A DNA stretch of 64,000 bases from JACMLC01 sp963817025 (GCA_963817025.1 CAWFML010000005.1:62001-126000), one strand, 5' to 3'. Numbered from the stretch's first letter, positions 24,952 to 34,243 are shown. A program made the numbers and translations. Notes: generated by a model from the letters alone, not told the origin.

Positions 24952-26397
24952 TTAAGGCAAGATCAGGTGCAGGTGGTTGTGATGGCCTGAAACGGCCTTT
25001 GTCAGCCCGAGCTTTGTCAGTATCGGATCGTTGAAGAAAATGCTTGCGCCGGGATGTTTCCGCTTGATGAGCAGCACCAGCTCCTTGGTGCGCGCCGGGT
25101 CATAGTTGGATTCGTTGATGGCCGTGGCGGCCATCAGGTCATCTTTCCGTATGGGCCTGATGTCGATGTTGCGCCCGTTCTTATGCGTTTTGTGAGCGAG
25201 CTTGCCGGGATTGACGGTGCTGATAAATGGCCCTCCGCCCTTGCGGCTGATATGGCCGTACTGCAAAGGCACTTCCGGATGTATCAGAAACCATTCTCTC
25301 GCCAAATCCGTCAAAGCGTTGATGGTCTGTTCGGTTCCAAACTGCGTGGCTCCGCCGGGTTCGCGCAGGAAAGTTCTAAAGCCATCGCCGCGCTCCGGCA
25401 GAATCGTGTTGATTTCACCTGTCGGCCCGGCCTTCACGGGTTTCGGCTTCGGCGCGACTTTGTGCAGCAGATTATAGGTGGAGTCCGTCAGGATGCCGTT
25501 CGGCGTAAGGCCGTTGTCGATTTGAAACTTGATGAGCGCATCGCGCGTCATCTTGCCGAATACTCCGGCCCCTGTCGCCACCTGCGCCGCTGTCATCAGG
25601 CCCAGCGCGACGAGTCTCTCCTGCAAGCCTCGCACGACGCCGCCCCTACTGCCGAACTGGACGCCTTCGTTTAACTGGCGCACGGCAGCCTGCGTCGGCA
25701 GGTCATAGACTCCGTTGTCTGTCAGGACATTATCACGCTGAAATTCCTTGACCGCGTCTTCGGTCTTTGGACCAAAAGTTCCCGCGCCGGTCTTCTTCTG
25801 TTCCAGCGTCATGTAGCCCAGATCGATCAATTCGTCCTGCAAGCTCTCCACTTCAGGACTCTTCATGCCTCTGCGCAGCACCGCCGCGTCTTCGATGGCG
25901 GCTGAGCCTGTGCCGAGGCCGTCGCGCACGCGCTTGGCGGCTTCGCCAACAGTGATGAGGCCGTCTCCGTTGCCATCCAGCCCACTATTTTGTTTGTACT
26001 GGATAGTGCCTTTCTTGAAGAGCACAAAGCCGCTGCCTTTGCCGACGGCCTTGGGGAAAAGCACTGCCATGTAAGCGTCTTCGAGAGTTTTCAGGCGTCC
26101 ACGAAAGGGCTTGAAATACTGTGCGACGACATCGAGCTGCTCGACGGCGGTCATCTTCGCAAGAGCGGCGATGGTAGTTCCTAAACCAATCGCCGTCTTG
26201 GGCATGAACTGTATCAGCCCGGTTGCTTTGCTGTCCGGATTCTGTATCTTGGGACTGAACGAGCGAGCGCTCTCAAAGCTCATGATTGCCATTAAGAAGT
26301 TGGGGTCGGTTTCAAGGTCGGCGGCAATCTGAATCACTTTCTCTTTAAATTCTTCGCTGACCTTTTCAATGCCCGGCACATTAGCCAAGTTAGCCAT
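24952..26397 (-). CDS. Modular cell-wall hydrolase: lytic transglycosylase-like, two peptidoglycan-binding domains, MepA/M15-like peptidase
   Basis: The ATG at 26397 (MANLANVPGIEKVSEEFK) has AAGGAG upstream. Of 481 residues, 10-180 are a lysozyme-like/SLT domain (FESARSFSPKIQNP, GLIQFMPKTA). Residues about 180-330 hold two PG_binding_1 domains (SLQDELIDLGYMT, GLQERLVALGLMT). The C-terminal 150 residues end in a zinc-peptidase set (HKTHKNGRNIDIRPI and GHHNHLHLILP), as in MepA/M74 and M15 enzymes. No signal peptide is seen, which is more like an endolysin or a toxin-type effector than a housekeeping hydrolase. Confidence 0.75.
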   Translation of the reverse strand: MANLANVPGIEKVSEEFKEKVIQIAADLETDPNFLMAIMSFESARSFSPKIQNPDSKATGLIQFMPKTAIGLGTTIAALAKMTAVEQLDVVAQYFKPFRGRLKTLEDAYMAVLFPKAVGKGSGFVLFKKGTIQYKQNSGLDGNGDGLITVGEAAKRVRDGLGTGSAAIEDAAVLRRGMKSPEVESLQDELIDLGYMTLEQKKTGAGTFGPKTEDAVKEFQRDNVLTDNGVYDLPTQAAVRQLNEGVQFGSRGGVVRGLQERLVALGLMTAAQVATGAGVFGKMTRDALIKFQIDNGLTPNGILTDSTYNLLHKVAPKPKPVKAGPTGEINTILPERGDGFRTFLREPGGATQFGTEQTINALTDLAREWFLIHPEVPLQYGHISRKGGGPFISTVNPGKLAHKTHKNGRNIDIRPIRKDDLMAATAINESNYDPARTKELVLLIKRKHPGASIFFNDPILTKLGLTKAVSGHHNHLHLILP

Positions 26398-26898
26398 ATC
26401 TTGATTGCTCCTTCTGGTGTGAGATACGTTTCGAGCCATGCGGCAGCTTGAGCCGCTCTATGGATTTCATCTCTGTCCGCCGTTAAAAAGGTAAAGGATG
26501 AAATGCATGTTGAGAAATATTCGCGCTCCGTGCAGGAAGTCTATCGCTCGCTCAACCGTAGAAACGATGACGGTCGAGGGCTTGAAGGATTCGTGCAGGT
26601 TTCAAACGGGATGTCCGGCTTGCCTGATGAGCCTCTGGCAACGATGGGAAGTCGCCGTTGCTTATAACTTCAGGCAAACGTACATGTCAACTAAATTTAA
26701 GATTTGGCAACGGGTTAATCTCCATTCTGACCGGGCCTCCTCTGTAATGGCCTGTCTATGGGCCAGCGCCCCAATAATTATTACCTACATAATTGTGCAG
26801 TTTTGAGACAAAACATTTCATGAGACGTGCTGTGGCAAGCTGAAAAAGATTGGTTCCGTGAGCTTCAAGCTGACCCGACGCCCAATCCACAGGCGGCA
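26398..26898. other. Intergenic region with a possible small gene
   Basis: A 500-base gap upstream of the hydrolase gene. A possible 54-residue frame at 26503-26667 (+) starts MHVEKYSRSVQEVYRSLN with AAAGGA just before it. It has protein-like composition but no known relatives. A longer frame at 26498 in another register looks less protein-like. Nothing else is recognised. Confidence 0.3.
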
Positions 26899-26933
26899 GA
26901 AAAAAGGCCGCACTGGACATGCGGCCCTCTGGT
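26899..26933 (-). terminator. Terminator of tRNA-Gln
   Basis: On the minus strand GGCCGCA-TGTCCAG-TGCGGCC is followed by TTTTTT, a standard intrinsic terminator about 30 bases past the tRNA. Confidence 0.8.
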
Positions 26934-26961
26934 CTTTGATTTATCCTGTAGCATTAGTGCG

Positions 26962-27032
26962 CTCGGGGACAGGGATTCGAACCCCAATTCTCTGATCCAG
27001 AGTCAGATGTCCTACCATTAGACGATCCCCGA
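26962..27032 (-). tRNA. tRNA-Gln (anticodon CTG)
   Basis: A 71-base cloverleaf on the minus strand: acceptor TCGGGGA/TCCCCGA, anticodon stem TCTGA/TCAGA with loop CTCTGGA (anticodon CTG), T loop TTCGAAT, discriminator G. CCA is not encoded. An intrinsic terminator follows. Confidence 0.93.
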
Positions 27033-27268
27033 ACAAGGTCTTGAAAATTTACGTGGCCCTACGCCGCTTGTCAACCGCAGCACGTCGCTTGTTGAGCCTC
27101 AAGGCGTTTTTCCGGCGGGCTTAACAAAATTAAGCTTGCCCAAGACAGCGCATTCGAAGCACAATGCAGAAGTCGCATCGCCCGCGCGCACAGCTTCAGG
27201 CAATCGCTGTCGCCCCTTCGCGCCGCAACCCTAACATCTTTATTTTTCTATAAAGGAAGCCCGGTCCA

Positions 27269-27613
27269 ATGAGCACAAACGACGCGCCCGCAGAGAAAAA
27301 TCAGACGACGGAAGAAGAGTTGCGCCGGTTGGTCGCCGAGCGCGAAACGAAGTTGACGGAGATTGCAGACCTCGTCGCGCATGTGCGCCACGAAATCAAC
27401 AACCCGCTGACGGGCGTCATCGGTCAGGCCCAACTGCTCCTGCGCTCCGACCTTGACGACACAGCGCGCCGCCGCGTAGAGACCATAGAGCAACTCGCCT
27501 CACGCATCCGAGACACCGTCGCACGCCTGCGCGATGTGCAACGCCCGCACCAACCTTTAGATTACGACGACGACAACAACCCTCCCGAATCGAACGCGAC
27601 GCCAAGACACTAA
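27269..27613 (+). CDS. Lone HisKA (dimerisation/phosphoacceptor) domain protein
   Basis: 114 residues. A coiled N-terminal helix (residues 13-35) leads into the histidine kinase phosphoacceptor block LVAHVRHEINNPLTGVIGQA with the H-E-x-x-N-P motif. No ATPase (HATPase_c) domain follows: residues 90-114 are a hydrophilic tail and then a stop. It could be a phosphotransfer or dimerisation partner, or a remnant kinase. AAGGAAG lies 11 bases before the ATG. The short inverted repeat at 27614 starts right after the stop. Confidence 0.7.
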   Translation: MSTNDAPAEKNQTTEEELRRLVAERETKLTEIADLVAHVRHEINNPLTGVIGQAQLLLRSDLDDTARRRVETIEQLASRIRDTVARLRDVQRPHQPLDYDDDNNPPESNATPRH

Positions 27614-27705
27614 AGAATGCAAAATTAAAAATGTAAAATGCAAAATATAAGAGAGCAGTCAAAGCTTCTTAATTTTGCATTTTACATTTTTAATTTTGCA
27701 TTTCT
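27614..27705. repeat. AT-rich intergenic inverted repeat (TGCAAAATTAAAAATG family)
   Basis: AATGCAAAATTAAAAATGTA on the left is mirrored by TACATTTTTAATTTTGCATT on the right. It joins the stops of two convergent genes and overlaps the last codons region of the radical SAM gene. It is a different family from the GCAAAGGCGC repeats but in the same kind of place. Confidence 0.7.
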
Positions 27706-28705
27706 AAAACGCGTCGTCCGGTCTGGCGGAGCTTTGCCATGAATTTCGCGGAGTAATCTGGACGGGTTTTTGCGGAGTCAGCGCGGCTGGACGCTTCGGC
27801 GCAAACTTCGCTTTGATGGTTTCTTTGAGCATCAGCTTGCGGCTGCTCAGGGTCGCCATGTGAAAGGGAACGACGCAACCGCAGCGGTCGCAGTCTGCAT
27901 TGTCGCCCATCATGCACTTGCCCTTAGTCGTTCCGGTCGGACTCAGGGCGAAAGCCTTTTTGGCAAACTCGCAGTTGTCCGTCACGCGCTTTGCGTTCTT
28001 GGCCCTCATCAGTTCGAGGGTTGAATCCAGCATGTTGATGACGCCCGGATATTTTTTCTTGAGCGCGAGAATCTGGTCTATCAACTTATCGCGCGTCTCC
28101 CAGTCGAGCCACAATGCTTCGTCCAGATTCTTGACCGGCGTAAAGAAATCAAAGATGACCCCGGCGCGGGCAATCGGCCCCCACTCTTTGACGAGGTCTT
28201 CCACACAGTCTTTGGTAATGCTGGTCAGCACGCAGGAGATTTGAATCCGCAACTCCGGGTGATTGATGACGTTCTGTTTTATCTTCTGATAAATGCCGGG
28301 AGCGCGCATCCGCGAGAAAGCTTCTTCCGTGCCGTCAATCGAGATGACGTATGTGCAATCTTCCCAGTCGGGCAGTTCCATCGTGCCGTTAGTGACGATG
28401 GTGTTGTGCTTGAAATATTTGCGCCCGATTTCGATCAGGGGCTTACGCACCATCGGCTCGCCGCCGACCCATGTGCAGAGCAGCATCGGATGCCCTGCGG
28501 CCTTCATCGCTTCCAGTTTTTCAATCCACTGCTCGTTGGAAAGCTCTTTCTCGCCCTTGTGGTCTTCCGCGAAAAAATAGCAGTGCTCGCAACGCAGGTT
28601 ACAGCGGTTCGTAATATCAATCGAGCCGATGGAATTTTTCGGCAGACCGGAAACGAAAAGCCTCGCGGTCGTGGCAAAACGACGAATTTTATTTGAAAGG
28701 TTCAT
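27704..28705 (-). CDS. Radical SAM protein (smaller enzyme of the cluster)
   Basis: The ATG at 28705 (MNLSNKIRRFATTARLF) is preferred to a GTG 48 bases upstream; the ribosome site is weak at both. 333 residues. The radical SAM cluster motif C35-x3-C39-x2-C42 (ITNRCNLRCEHCYFF), WVGGEP and VISIDGTEEAF are typical. A further Cys group (CMMGDNADCDRCGC) near the C-terminus could hold an auxiliary cluster, as in SPASM-type enzymes. The substrate is unknown. The gene lies downstream of a membrane protein and a Tes-like radical SAM gene on the same strand, which suggests a shared lipid-modifying role (inference). Confidence 0.8.
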   Translation of the reverse strand: MNLSNKIRRFATTARLFVSGLPKNSIGSIDITNRCNLRCEHCYFFAEDHKGEKELSNEQWIEKLEAMKAAGHPMLLCTWVGGEPMVRKPLIEIGRKYFKHNTIVTNGTMELPDWEDCTYVISIDGTEEAFSRMRAPGIYQKIKQNVINHPELRIQISCVLTSITKDCVEDLVKEWGPIARAGVIFDFFTPVKNLDEALWLDWETRDKLIDQILALKKKYPGVINMLDSTLELMRAKNAKRVTDNCEFAKKAFALSPTGTTKGKCMMGDNADCDRCGCVVPFHMATLSSRKLMLKETIKAKFAPKRPAALTPQKPVQITPRNSWQSSARPDDAF

Positions 28706-28837
28706 TAGGAACAAAAATCCATGACTAAATAAAGAGAGAACATTTGATGGCACTTCTGCCGCGCGCTCGAATCTCGCGCATTATTGACGATGCCCGTGCG
28801 AGATTCAAGCGTGCGCAGGTATCTGCCATCCCGGTTT

Positions 28838-29389
28838 TTAGCCGACCGGCGCGGGCGGAGACATCTGCTCCAACTCGCTTATCTTGCGGCTGGCGCGAAA
28901 GCCTTGAAAGATGCAATAGAGCGCGAAGACGTGAAAGCCCACACTGAACCATGATTCGGCCCAGAGAAAAATCAGACCGTCGAGCGCGTAAATCACCATG
29001 CCCGTGATAAAGGCCCAGTGCTGTCGCTTTCCGGCCTGCAAGCCGAAGACGACGAACGCGCCCGCCACTGTCGCGTTCAGCGTCATGGCAATGACAATCG
29101 CGGTGTTGCCGACGGTGCCTGAAATGTCATAAGCCAGCGCATCAATGATCTGTGTGATTCCCAGCCCCGCCAGAAAGCTCCAGTTTCCATTGCTGACGAC
29201 GATGATGGAATTGATGACCGAGAGCGCGGCAATCCAGTAAAACCATCTCGCGCCGGATTGGACGCGCTCTTGCAACTGCGCTTTTTCTATCACGATGAAG
29301 CGGTCTTCAGGCGCGGCTGCTCCCTGTGTCGTGGAGCCTGATTGCGTAGCACTCTCGCTAACGCCATGATTAGATAGATTGAGACTCAT
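28838..29389 (-). CDS. Four-helix membrane protein of unknown function
   Basis: 183 residues. A polar N-terminus of about 45 residues is followed by four membrane spans (around 49-66, 85-103, 108-122 and 130-165). AAAGGATAAGAAAG precedes the ATG. It lies between the two radical SAM genes on the same strand. No family is recognised. A membrane anchor or substrate-handling partner is one possibility. Confidence 0.65.
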   Translation of the reverse strand: MSLNLSNHGVSESATQSGSTTQGAAAPEDRFIVIEKAQLQERVQSGARWFYWIAALSVINSIIVVSNGNWSFLAGLGITQIIDALAYDISGTVGNTAIVIAMTLNATVAGAFVVFGLQAGKRQHWAFITGMVIYALDGLIFLWAESWFSVGFHVFALYCIFQGFRASRKISELEQMSPPAPVG

Positions 29390-29764
29390 CTTTCTTATCC
29401 TTTCTTATCAAGAGAATTGGTGTGGATTGAGAGGCACGGGAATCAGATTTGTGATGAAGAGGATTCCCATGCTCCTGATAGTTAGGCGTTTCTAATACCG
29501 AGTGGCCTCTTTGTTCCTCTCCTTTGATTGCCGCTTGGTATAAGGTGTTTAGGGCCGTGACGCTTCCGTGCACTCTTTCTATGAGGTTGATGTTCTGCGC
29601 CATACTCCAGAATAGCGTGGGCAGCTTTAATGCGTGCCGGGTTTGGTCAGGCTGTAAGACGTGCAGTTCAGGGCCAGCGAGGGAACTGCACTGCGTGATT
29701 AAATCTTTAGCGCGGATATTTTGGCGTGGATACTTTTACGAGCTTCAGTATCCACGCCGGATTA
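29390..29764. other. Gap inside the radical SAM cluster
   Basis: A 375-base gap. A minus-strand frame at 29370-29603 (77 residues, MAQNINLIERVHGSVTALNT) overlaps the start of the membrane protein gene and has GGAGT directly before its ATG, closer than usual. It may be a small gene, but this is uncertain. The rest shows no feature. Confidence 0.3.
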
Positions 29765-31738
29765 TTACACAGTGACTTTCTCGTCCTCTTCGACGAGATA
29801 AGGCGTGACGGTTTGGACTGGCTCGCCGCTATCTTCTGCCAGAATCTGATTGATTATCGGCAGGCTCAGGGTGTGTTTCTTGGAGATGCCGGGCACGGCC
29901 TTGCCTTTGGCGTAGACAGCATGCCTTCCATGCTCTTCATACCATTCGCCGAGGCTCGCGGTCTTGTGCATGTTCTCGATAATCTGTCGCCAGCCGACGC
30001 CCGTGTTATAGGCGCAGAAGGAGATTTCGCCTTCCTGCGTGCCATACGGGATGACGCACATCTCGGTGCGGCGAAAATCGTAGTTGAACAAATCCTGAAA
30101 CCACATGCCCTCGACGCAGAGCACGCGCCAGAGGTCATCCGGGGCTTCGGTCTGACCTTGCGCCTTCATGCGGTCATTGCGGTCAGAGTTCGAGTTGGTC
30201 GAAGACGGCTTGAAGAGATTGAGAATCTGCGAAATGGGAAAGCCTTCGGGCGCGCGAGTCGCGTCGAAGTTACGCATAATCGCCATCCCTAGCTGCGCGT
30301 AAGACATCTTCTTCCCGCGCGCAGTGTCCGTGATGACCGCCACGTCCTTCATAAACTGTTCGTAGTTGAAGAACTCAAAGAGCGATCTGAACTCATTCGT
30401 CTGGCGATTAACGACCATCAGCGTAAAGATGCCGCAGTTCGGATGGCAGTTACAACTTGACCAGCCCCACGGCGCGTCCGCGCCTTGCAGCATATCCATC
30501 ACGGATGTAAAAGCCGAATACGAAGAGAGCGGATACCAGTCACGCAGTGGTTGCAGGTTGCCGCCGAGTTGGTCTTTCAAATCGTGCGTCATCCCTGCGA
30601 GCGTGTAACGCTGTGCGGCGCGGATGTCGTCCGGCACATCCTCGTCGCGTCCTGTGAAGGAGACGGGCTGAAAGGCTATGGTCTGAACCTTGTCTATGTT
30701 CTGCGCTGCAAACTCTACGATCTGGCCGATGCCGTCATTGTTGACGGTGTTGACGATGGTTGTGACTAGCGTGACCTTGATGCCGACGCTTGCCAGATTT
30801 TCAATCGCGCGCAGCTTGACATCGAACAGGTTGCCGACGCCCCGGTGCTTGTTCTTCTCTTCCGAGACGCCGTCGAATTGCAGATAAACGCCATGCTGAC
30901 CGGCAACTTTTGCGGCTTTGCAGAACTCTATGTCTTCGGCATAGCGTATGCCGTTGGTCGCCGCAAGGATTCTGTAGAAACCTATCTTCTTGGCGTAAGC
31001 GACGGCTTCAAGAAAGTAGGGCGAGAGCGTCGGCTCGCCGCCGGAAAAGAGAATGATGATCTGTCGCTTTGGTTTGAAAGAGACAGCGCGGTCAAGAATC
31101 GCTTTAGTGTCTTCAAACGTAGGCTCGTGCACATAGCCAACCTGATTCGCATCCATGAAGCAGGGATTGCACATCATGTTGCAGCGATTCGTCAGGTCAA
31201 CCGTCAAGACCGCGCCGCGCCCGAACTTGATATTGGACGTGCCGTGCTTATGCACATGCGAGTCTTCGGCAGAGCGAAAGTCGCGTCCGAAAAAGAGCGA
31301 TTCGATGCGCGCCAGAAACGCAGGGTCGGTCGCCATCACATCCGTAAACTCGCCGTGCTTGGGACAGGTCTTGCGCATGATGACCTTCCCGTTCTCTTCC
31401 AGAATCTGCGCCTTGATTTCGCCCGGATGCTGGTGCATCAATGTTTCGAGAGCGGTTTCGCCTGTGATGACAGCATCACGCACTTCCTTGACGCAACGCG
31501 GGCACAAAGAGTCCGTCTCGCGCGGGAAGCCTAGCTGCGGAGCAGTGCGCTCATAAGATTTCAAAAGCGGCTCTGCGGCCCACTTCGGTCGAATCGCTTC
31601 TCCTTCGGGCAGACGCTGGTTGATGGATTGAAACGCCTTCCATGCCACATCCGAAAGATTCGAGATCAGCTTGGAGCTTTTGACCCCGCTGAATCTGCCT
31701 TTGCTTGATTCGCCTCGGCGAAATTGATCGCTAAACAA
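29765..31738 (-). CDS. Radical SAM enzyme of the MJ0619 / tetraether lipid synthase (Tes)-like family
   Basis: 657 residues from a TTG start with AAGGAG 8 bases upstream. The N-terminal CPRC (79-82) and TCPKHGEF (124-131) match the rubredoxin-like metal site of the MJ0619 family. The radical SAM motif is C186-x3-C190-x2-C193 (DLTNRCNMMCNPCFMDAN), followed by LFSGGEPTLS. The C-terminal Cys-rich segments (SSCNCHPNCGIF; FNYDFRRTEMCVIPYG; ISFCAYN) fit the auxiliary clusters of this family. Tes couples lipid tails C-C to form membrane-spanning lipids. Acidobacteria are known to make iso-diabolic acid and branched tetraethers, so a role in such lipids is reasonable inference; the family also contains members of unknown function. 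Confidence 0.75.
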   Translation of the reverse strand: MFSDQFRRGESSKGRFSGVKSSKLISNLSDVAWKAFQSINQRLPEGEAIRPKWAAEPLLKSYERTAPQLGFPRETDSLCPRCVKEVRDAVITGETALETLMHQHPGEIKAQILEENGKVIMRKTCPKHGEFTDVMATDPAFLARIESLFFGRDFRSAEDSHVHKHGTSNIKFGRGAVLTVDLTNRCNMMCNPCFMDANQVGYVHEPTFEDTKAILDRAVSFKPKRQIIILFSGGEPTLSPYFLEAVAYAKKIGFYRILAATNGIRYAEDIEFCKAAKVAGQHGVYLQFDGVSEEKNKHRGVGNLFDVKLRAIENLASVGIKVTLVTTIVNTVNNDGIGQIVEFAAQNIDKVQTIAFQPVSFTGRDEDVPDDIRAAQRYTLAGMTHDLKDQLGGNLQPLRDWYPLSSYSAFTSVMDMLQGADAPWGWSSCNCHPNCGIFTLMVVNRQTNEFRSLFEFFNYEQFMKDVAVITDTARGKKMSYAQLGMAIMRNFDATRAPEGFPISQILNLFKPSSTNSNSDRNDRMKAQGQTEAPDDLWRVLCVEGMWFQDLFNYDFRRTEMCVIPYGTQEGEISFCAYNTGVGWRQIIENMHKTASLGEWYEEHGRHAVYAKGKAVPGISKKHTLSLPIINQILAEDSGEPVQTVTPYLVEEDEKVTV

Positions 31739-32017
31739 TAATCTTCTCCTTCAAAGACGCGCGGCGCTGGAACTGAAAACAACGCGCAACGGATAAATAA
31801 AAACCAATTAAATTGCCGTTTTGCACACACTTGTATGCACAAACTCCGGCAGCGCGATATGATAGAAGCATCGGGGGTTAAAGGCAAGCCGGGAAACCCG
31901 GACAGGTGTCTGGCGATGTGCGACAAGTTCAAAGATTAAAAGCATTTATCTCGTTACACGGGCCTCGTCCCTTGTCACATATTACCGCTTTTATTGTACT
32001 ATCCAAGCTTCTCGTTT
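31739..32017. promoter_or_regulatory. Divergent promoter region between the radical SAM cluster and lpxA
   Basis: This 279-base segment must carry the promoters for both directions. A short hairpin GCCGGG-AAA-CCCGGA occurs near 31889. No known riboswitch pattern could be fitted. Confidence 0.35.
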
Positions 32018-32827
32018 ATGACTATTCACCAGACAGCCGTCATCAGCCCCTCTGCGCAGGTTGCGCAGGATGCGCGCATTGGCCCCTTTGCGGTAATAGA
32101 GGCTGATAGCGTGGTCGGCGCGGGATGCGAGATCGGCGCGCACGCCGTCATCAAAAGATTTACGACGCTCGGTGAGCGCAATCGAGTCTTTGAGCACGCG
32201 ACGCTCGGCGGCGAGCCGCAGGACGTAAAGTTCAAGGGCGAGCGAAGCGGTCTCATCATCGGTGATGACAACCTCATACGTGAGAGCGTGACGATTCATC
32301 GCGCCAGCGGCGAAGGGGAAGTGACGCGCGTCGGGTCGCGCAATTTTTTGATGATCGGCATCCACATCGCGCACAACTGCTCGGTCGGGGACGATAATAT
32401 CTTTGCCAACGGAGCTGCGCTCGCAGGGCACATCACGGTCGAAGACCATGTCTTTCTCTCAAACGATGCGGGCGCGCACCAGTTTGTACGCATGGGGCGG
32501 TATGCAATGGTCGGCGGCAAATCGAAGATCGTACAGGACGTGTTGCCGTTCTTTATCACGGACGGCAATCCCGCGCGCGTGCGCGGCTTGAATTCGGTCG
32601 GACTCAAACGCGCAGGCTTTTCCACGGAAGCGCGCAGAAGCTTGAAGCAGGCTTACCAGCTTCTGTTTCGCGCGGCCCTGCCATTGGAAGAAGCTCTGAG
32701 ACAGATGGAGCGTTTGGAGGATGAACATGTACAGCATCTCATCAATTTTATCAAAGGCTCCGCGCGCGGGTTTACACGTGCGAGAAGAGAATCCGGCAGA
32801 GATGCTGAATTAGCTTTGACGGACTAA
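32018..32827 (+). CDS. lpxA: Acyl-ACP:UDP-N-acetylglucosamine O-acyltransferase
   Basis: The ATG at 32018 (MTIHQTAVISPSAQVAQD) is chosen as the usual family start; no clear ribosome site is seen. 269 residues. The left-handed beta-helix is made of hexapeptide repeats (IGPFAVIEADSVVGAG). The catalytic His lies in MIGIHIAHNCSVGDDN, and the helical C-terminus (residues 190-260) is present. LpxA performs the first step of lipid A synthesis in the cytoplasm. lpxD and lpxB follow within 3.4 kb. Confidence 0.93.
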   Translation: MTIHQTAVISPSAQVAQDARIGPFAVIEADSVVGAGCEIGAHAVIKRFTTLGERNRVFEHATLGGEPQDVKFKGERSGLIIGDDNLIRESVTIHRASGEGEVTRVGSRNFLMIGIHIAHNCSVGDDNIFANGAALAGHITVEDHVFLSNDAGAHQFVRMGRYAMVGGKSKIVQDVLPFFITDGNPARVRGLNSVGLKRAGFSTEARRSLKQAYQLLFRAALPLEEALRQMERLEDEHVQHLINFIKGSARGFTRARRESGRDAELALTD

Positions 32828-32845
32828 GAGCGCATTATCACCTCT

Positions 32846-32948
32846 CAACCCTTTGCGCCTTGAGTTTTTATTTCTTTGCGCCCCCAGCGAGAAACGTTGC
32901 CGGTTCTCGCAAAGGCGCAAAGTTAAAACCGAAAGGCGCGAAGGGTTG
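32846..32948. repeat. Intergenic inverted repeat, GCAAAGGCGC family, between lpxA and lpxD
   Basis: CAACCCTTTGCGCCTT on the left is matched by AAAGGCGCGAAGGGTTG on the right, with an internal GTTCTCGCAAAGGCGCAAAG. Here the flanking genes run the same way, so it separates two members of one pathway. Confidence 0.6.
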
Positions 32949-33027
32949 AAACCTTAAGCTCTTGAGTTTTGAAAATTCCTCTTTAAATGGAATCGTTGCT
33001 TGAGGGTTATCGAACAGCAAATATTTT

Positions 33028-34086
33028 ATGAGCGCACAAGAAGGAAAAACTGTGGCGGAGTTGGCGTTGCATGTCGGCGGGCGCGTGAGCGGCGAGGGGC
33101 ATGTCCTGATTGAAAGCGTGGCGAATCTTGAGAGCGCGGAGGAACATCAGATTGCGTTCGTCGAAGATGAAAAGATGCTGGAAGCAGCGTCGCTCAGTCG
33201 CGCCTCGTGCCTGATAGTGAAGGAGATCGCGCCGGAGTTAGAAGGGAAGTGCCTGATCCTTGCGGCACGCCCGAAGCTGGCTTTCGCTTTGATCGCCGAA
33301 GTCCTGCATCCGCTCAAGCCGCGACCCGCTGCGATTCATCCGACAGCCGTCATAGATGAGAGCGCAGTGCCGGGGCAAAACTTATACATCGGCGCGCATG
33401 TCACAATCGGAGCGCGTGCACGCATCGGCGATGGCACACAGATTCATCATGGAGCGAGCATCGGCGATGATGTCACAATCGGGCGCGATTGCATCATTCA
33501 TCCGAACGTGGCGCTCTATGACGGCACCAGCTTAGGCGACCGCGTGATTCTTCATGCGGGCGCAATCATCGGCGCGGACGGGTTCGGTTATGTGACAGAT
33601 GAAAATAATTTCCGGCACAAGTTTCCGCAGATCGGCGCAGTGCTCATTGAAGATGACGTAGAGATTGGAGCGGCGACGTGCATCGATCGCGGCGCGCTGG
33701 GCCGGACGCGCATCGGTCGCGCGACGAAGATAGACAATCTGGTACAGATAGCCCACAACGTGCAGATAGGCGAGCGCGTCGTCATCGCCGCGCAGACGGG
33801 CATCTCCGGCAGCACCGTGATTGAAGACGATGCCGTCATCGGCGGTCAGGTAGGAATGGGCGACCACGCGCATGTCTTGAGCGGAGCCATCATCGGCTCA
33901 AAGGCAGGCATCCTGCCGGGCAAGATCGTGCGCGCGGGCGTCTGGTGGGGCATCCCTGTGCAACCGCTCGCGGATTACAAGCGGCTCAACGCGCACATGA
34001 ATCGCCTGCCGCAACTTCGTGAAGAAGTGAAGGAGTTAAGAAGACAGTTGAAAGAATTGCAAGAGAAGATGAGTTCTGAAGAATAG
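33028..34086 (+). CDS. lpxD: UDP-3-O-acylglucosamine N-acyltransferase
   Basis: 352 residues. The N-terminal uridine-binding domain (1-100) precedes a long hexapeptide beta-helix (FGYVTDENNFRHKFPQIG is the family-specific loop). The catalytic His lies in LVQIAHNVQIGERVVIAAQ. A C-terminal coiled helix (residues 315-352) forms the trimer or ACP-binding end. It catalyses the third lipid A step. The ATG at 33028 fits the family start; the ribosome site is weak. Confidence 0.94.
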   Translation: MSAQEGKTVAELALHVGGRVSGEGHVLIESVANLESAEEHQIAFVEDEKMLEAASLSRASCLIVKEIAPELEGKCLILAARPKLAFALIAEVLHPLKPRPAAIHPTAVIDESAVPGQNLYIGAHVTIGARARIGDGTQIHHGASIGDDVTIGRDCIIHPNVALYDGTSLGDRVILHAGAIIGADGFGYVTDENNFRHKFPQIGAVLIEDDVEIGAATCIDRGALGRTRIGRATKIDNLVQIAHNVQIGERVVIAAQTGISGSTVIEDDAVIGGQVGMGDHAHVLSGAIIGSKAGILPGKIVRAGVWWGIPVQPLADYKRLNAHMNRLPQLREEVKELRRQLKELQEKMSSEE

Positions 34087-34113
34087 TGATTGATGGCAGC
34101 ACTCGATCAGGAA

Positions 34114-34243
34114 GTTTCCCGCAAAGGCGCAAAAGAAGGAAAAAGTAAAAAGGTAAAAGGCAAAAGTGAAGATAGCACTCTTCTCGTCTTCCCTTTTGCC
34201 TTTTACCTTTTTACTTTTTCCTTTCTTTGCGCTTTTGCGGGAG
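34114..34243. repeat. Nested inverted repeat at the lpxD/lpxB junction
   Basis: Outer arms TTTCCCGCAAAGGCGCAAAA and GCGCTTTTGCGGGA enclose a second palindrome built from AAAAGTAAAAAGGTAAAAGG and its complement. It separates convergent lpxD and lpxB and contains the lpxB stop. Confidence 0.75.

Noticed and set aside
31861..31935. Possible riboswitch upstream of lpxA or the radical SAM gene
   Set aside because: A short GCCGGG/CCCGG hairpin is present but no known riboswitch core could be matched.
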